Below are positions 60,700 through 64,000 of a DNA stretch of 64,000 nt, one piece after another. The DNA is taken from NCBI RefSeq assembly GCF_024055795.1, contig NZ_JAMXMY010000035.1:1-64000 (forward strand), given 5' to 3'. Numbering within the stretch: the first letter of the stretch is position 1; each line of letters starts with the position of its first letter. This DNA is from Actinoallomurus purpureus. Its GTDB lineage: Bacteria > Actinomycetota > Actinomycetes > Streptosporangiales > Streptosporangiaceae. The notes beneath the pieces were generated by a model. That model was given only the letters and a program-made list of their open reading frames with translations, did no database searches and was not told where the DNA came from. The translations under genes were made by a program, and so were the position numbers.

Positions 60700-60705
60700 T
60701 AGTCT
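60700..60705 (+). promoter_or_regulatory. Candidate -10 element for a leaderless transcript
   Basis: TAGTCT (60700-60705) ends 7 bases before the ATG at 60713, so transcription would begin at or next to the start codon. No ribosome site precedes the gene. No good -35 is visible. Confidence 0.35.
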
Positions 60706-60712
60706 GTGCGGC

Positions 60713-60913
60713 ATGCAGGGCACGGTGAAGGCGTACGACGCCGAGACGCGGACCGGCAGCGTGCTGCTGGACGACGGGAGCGAGATGGCCTTCGACACGG
60801 CGGCGTTCGACGCCGGCGGCCTGCGGCTGCTGAGGTTCGGGCAACGGGTCAACCTCGCGGTCGAGGACGACCGCATCACGGTCATCACCCTGTCGACCTT
60901 CCCGCTGCCGTAG
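60713..60913 (+). CDS. Cold-shock-domain-like small protein
   Basis: The 66-residue product MQGTVKAYDAETRTGSVLLD... has the layout of a cold-shock/OB-fold protein (GxVKxYDxxTxxGxVxLDDG, then VNLAVEDDRITVITL). It lacks the classical RNP1 motif KGFGFI, so nucleic-acid binding is uncertain. Related short proteins occur near cofC in actinobacteria. The mRNA is probably leaderless. It ends before a strong terminator facing hup. Confidence 0.7.
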   Translation: MQGTVKAYDAETRTGSVLLDDGSEMAFDTAAFDAGGLRLLRFGQRVNLAVEDDRITVITLSTFPLP

Positions 60914-61005
60914 CGGCCGTGTCACAAGCCCGCTGTCCGGCTGCGCGGCGCCAGACGGCGCCTCGGCGTGTTGTCGCCGGTCCTCCAGAGCGGCCCTGAC
61001 GACCA

Positions 61006-61046
61006 CGACGGCGCCCGGCAGACCTGAGTCTGGCCGGGCGCCGTCG
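61006..61046. terminator. Bidirectional terminator between the cold-shock-like gene and hup
   Basis: CGACGGCGCCCGGCAGAC (61006-61023) pairs with its complement at 61028-61046 with a single bulged G and loop CTGA: about 18 bp of stem between convergent genes. Confidence 0.85.
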
Positions 61047-61054
61047 ACATGCCG

Positions 61055-61339
61055 CTATTTCTTCTTGGCCCCGGCCACGAGGTTCTTGAAATCCGAACCT
61101 GCCTTGAACTTCGGGACCGAGGTCGCAGGGACCTTGATCGTGGCACCCGTCGCCGGGTTGCGGGCCTCTCGAGCCGGCCGATCGGCCTTCTCGAAAGATC
61201 CAAAACCGGTGATGGCCACCTTCTCTCCCTTGGCAACGGTCGCCTGAATGGTGTCCAGGATCGCGTCGACTGCCTCCGTCGCCGCCTTCTTGCTGCCGAC
61301 TCGATCGGCGATCGCGTCGACGAGTTCGCGCTTGTTCAT
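61055..61339 (-). CDS. hup: DNA-binding protein HU
   Basis: HU is a nucleoid-associated protein that bends DNA. The 94-residue product MNKRELVDAIADRVGSKKAA... shows the signature GFGSFEKADRPAREARNPAT, the beta-arm with the conserved RNPxTG pattern (RNPATGATIKVPAT) and the basic end KNLVAGAKKK. It is the short HU form without the long Lys/Ala tail found in other actinobacterial HupB proteins. ATG at 61339 with AGGAG upstream; a candidate promoter is at 61371-61400. Confidence 0.96.
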   Translation of the reverse strand: MNKRELVDAIADRVGSKKAATEAVDAILDTIQATVAKGEKVAITGFGSFEKADRPAREARNPATGATIKVPATSVPKFKAGSDFKNLVAGAKKK

Positions 61340-61370
61340 GGGTTTGCTCCTCTTCCCCCTTGCTCGCTCG

Positions 61371-61400
61371 AAACTAGGGGACCTTGGGGTATCTACACAA
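61371..61400 (-). promoter_or_regulatory. Candidate hup promoter
   Basis: On the minus strand TTGTGT (plus 61395-61400) and TAGTTT (plus 61371-61376) are separated by 18 bases, 32 bases upstream of the hup ATG. Confidence 0.4.
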
Positions 61401-61447
61401 TCACCCATGGCCGATGTTTTCGCCTGTGTCGCAGGCGGAACCGCCAT

Positions 61448-61681
61448 TCAAGGAACGTTTTCATCGCCGTCGAGCTCGATCATGAAGGATTCGAGACGCT
61501 TGACGGCAAGCGCCGGATCCCGCTTGGCAAGATCGGTTATGAGCAAGAGTTGCCTGGTCAGGCGTGGTTTGAGCGCACCTGGAAGGTCTGCCACCCGCGT
61601 GTGCGCCTCGCGCAGCCGCAGGGCCAGGGCGTTCAGTTGCGGGTCGTCCCACGCAGGGCCGGACAGTGTTGCCATCATCAC
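61448..61681 (-). CDS. Conserved small helical protein
   Basis: The 77-residue product MMMATLSGPAWDDPQLNALA... is helical (LRLREAHTRVADLPGALKPR) and acidic at the C-terminus, without cysteines or membrane segments. A gene of this kind lies between leuD and hup in related actinobacteria as I recall it, but no function is known to me. The start could be the GTG at 61681 or one of the two following ATGs; GAGG lies close upstream. Confidence 0.65.
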   Translation of the reverse strand: MMMATLSGPAWDDPQLNALALRLREAHTRVADLPGALKPRLTRQLLLITDLAKRDPALAVKRLESFMIELDGDENVP

Positions 61682-61781
61682 ACCTCGTCACCTGCCTCTC
61701 ATGGAGGCGCGCCGCGCGTCTGGACGGCAGGAGGGGCCGGCAGCGTTCGCTGCCGACCCCTCCACCGTACGGACGCGAGTG

Positions 61782-62372
61782 TCAGGCCGTCACCGGGAGC
61801 CAGGACTCGCGGTTCTGCTCGAAGGCGGTGATGGCGTCGGCGTGGCGCAGCGTCAGGCCGATGTCGTCCAGGCCCTCCAGGAGCCGCCAGCGCGTGTAGT
61901 CGTCGATCTCGAACGTCTGAACGCCGCCCTCGTCGCAGCGCAGCTCGCGGCGCTCCAGGTCGATGGTGAACTCCTTGGCGGGGTTCGCCTCGATCTTGTC
62001 CTGCAGACGCTCGACGGCGTCCTCGGGCAGCTCGATCGGCAGCAGGCCCATCTTCGTCGCGTTGTTGCGGAAGATGTCGCCGAAGCGCGCCGACACGACG
62101 GCGCGGAAGCCGTACTGCTGGAGCGCCCAGACGGCGTGCTCGCGCGACGAGCCGGTGCCGAAGTCGGGACCGGCGACGAGGATGGACGCACCCTGATACT
62201 CCGGCTGGTTCAGGACGAAGCCGGGGTCCTCGCGCCAGGCGGCGAACAGGCCCTTCTCGAACCCGGTGCGGCTGACCTGCTTGAGCCACACGGCCGGGAT
62301 GATCTGGTCGGTGTCGACGTTGCTGCGCCGCAGCGGCACGGCGCGGCCCGTGTGCGTGGTGAAGGCTTCCAT
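61782..62372 (-). CDS. leuD: 3-isopropylmalate dehydratase small subunit
   Basis: LeuD with LeuC isomerises 2-isopropylmalate to 3-isopropylmalate in leucine synthesis. The 196-residue protein begins [20 protein letters not shown] and has [31 protein letters not shown] (substrate-binding swivel domain) and [17 protein letters not shown]. It starts 11 bases after the leuC stop with GGAG upstream, so the two are co-transcribed. Confidence 0.97.
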   Translation of the reverse strand: MEAFTTHTGRAVPLRRSNVDTDQIIPAVWLKQVSRTGFEKGLFAAWREDPGFVLNQPEYQGASILVAGPDFGTGSSREHAVWALQQYGFRAVVSARFGDIFRNNATKMGLLPIELPEDAVERLQDKIEANPAKEFTIDLERRELRCDEGGVQTFEIDDYTRWRLLEGLDDIGLTLRHADAITAFEQNRESWLPVTA

Positions 62373-62383
62373 GGCTGGCTCCG

Positions 62384-63781
<1,398 letters not shown>

Positions 63782-63822
63782 CACTCCACCTCTTCCTAGT
63801 CTCATGCTCCTCCGCTTGCGAC

Positions 63823-63851
63823 TTGCATCTCAGATTGCGAGACGGCAGTAT
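63823..63851 (+). promoter_or_regulatory. Promoter/operator between leuC and the IclR-type gene
   Basis: TTGCAT (63823-63828) and CAGTAT (63846-63851) are 17 bases apart. The ATG at 63858 begins 6 bases after the -10 element, so the transcript is probably leaderless. The spacer holds TCTC-N7-GAGA (63828-63842), and TTGCGA occurs twice, 19 bases apart (63816 and 63835). These are possible autoregulatory or leuCD-activating sites. Confidence 0.5.
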
Positions 63852-63857
63852 CGAAGC

Positions 63858-64000
63858 ATGGACAACTCTAGCGGAGTCGGCGTCCTGGACAAAGCGGTTC
63901 TGGTCCTGAACGCCCTGGAGGCCGGCCCGGCCTCACTCGCCCAGTTGGTGCAGACGACCGGCCTGGCCCGGCCGACCGCCCACCGGCTCGCCGTCGCGCT
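63858..64000 (+). CDS. ndgR: IclR-family regulator, NdgR-like (3' partial)
   Basis: The first 47 residues, [20 protein letters not shown]... [20 protein letters not shown], are the winged helix of an IclR regulator, matching the start of NdgR/AreB proteins. The rest lies beyond the window. Divergent placement from leuCD is the arrangement in Streptomyces, where NdgR controls leucine and methionine genes. The symbol is assigned by this context. Confidence 0.85.
   Translation, partial: MDNSSGVGVLDKAVLVLNALEAGPASLAQLVQTTGLARPTAHRLAVA

Overview
This window looks like a chromosomal segment of a high-GC actinomycete, most likely a filamentous member of the Streptosporangiales (Actinomadura or Actinoallomurus relatives). 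That is an inference from gene content, not a computed placement. Supporting features are the very high GC at third codon positions, frequent GTG and TTG starts, GC-rich terminators without U tracts, XRE/DUF397 and HATPase regulator genes, DUF177-rpmF coupling, CofC for coenzyme F420, and an IclR-type regulator divergent from leuCD.

Layout. (1) 1-1440: the 3' part of a LuxR/ATPase regulator, followed by the decayed P-loop of a second one. (2) 1508-25681: mostly conserved housekeeping genes on the minus strand: ftsY, a DivIVA-domain protein, two globins, smc, acyP, mutM, rnc, rpmF with its DUF177 partner, coaD, rsmD, recG and a DAK2 protein. rpmB follows on the plus strand, then thiD, thiL and a stand-alone Lrp-type RAM-domain protein. 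Small lineage-specific insertions interrupt this block: an LPXTG-type surface protein, a PH-domain membrane protein, a HEAT protein and a divergent pair of Trp/Asp/Gly-rich secreted peptides. (3) 25687-26205: a DUF3515 lipoprotein. (4) About 26.2-56.6 kb: an accessory region. It holds a LysR regulator; a GH65 phosphorylase/beta-phosphoglucomutase operon with a ribose-type ABC importer and a divergent DeoR regulator; an alpha-galactoside ABC/GH36 operon; a PAP2 phosphatase; an XRE/DUF397/HATPase regulatory cassette; a multidomain GH16 glucanase; TetR and AcoR-like regulators; YceI; a sigma-70 factor; and several broken genes. (5) 56.6-64 kb: the conserved block resumes with ddl, gpsA, plsC, cofC, a cold-shock-like small protein, hup, leuD, leuC and the start of a divergent IclR/NdgR-type regulator.

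How the genes work together. The GH65 operon reads as uptake of an alpha-glucoside, phosphorolysis to glucose plus beta-glucose-1-phosphate, and conversion of the latter to glucose-6-phosphate. The GH36 operon imports an alpha-galactoside and hydrolyses it in the cytoplasm. The secreted GH16 enzyme, with ricin-type and F5/8-type binding modules, probably degrades a beta-glucan outside the cell. Decay is concentrated in the accessory region: an NPCBM C-terminal fragment, a frameshifted DoxX-like gene, a second copy of a sigma-factor 3' end, an internally shortened formamidase and a truncated DUF397 gene.

The observations I consider most worth follow-up are the paired secreted peptides sharing a PHHxVxGH motif (21.8-22.7 kb), the XRE cassette with a truncated DUF397 partner (44.2-45.4 kb), the apparent lack of a normal start codon for thiL, the terminator-like hairpin in the rpmB leader, and the ribose-type importer paired with a disaccharide phosphorylase. 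No tRNA, rRNA, CRISPR array or intact transposase was seen.
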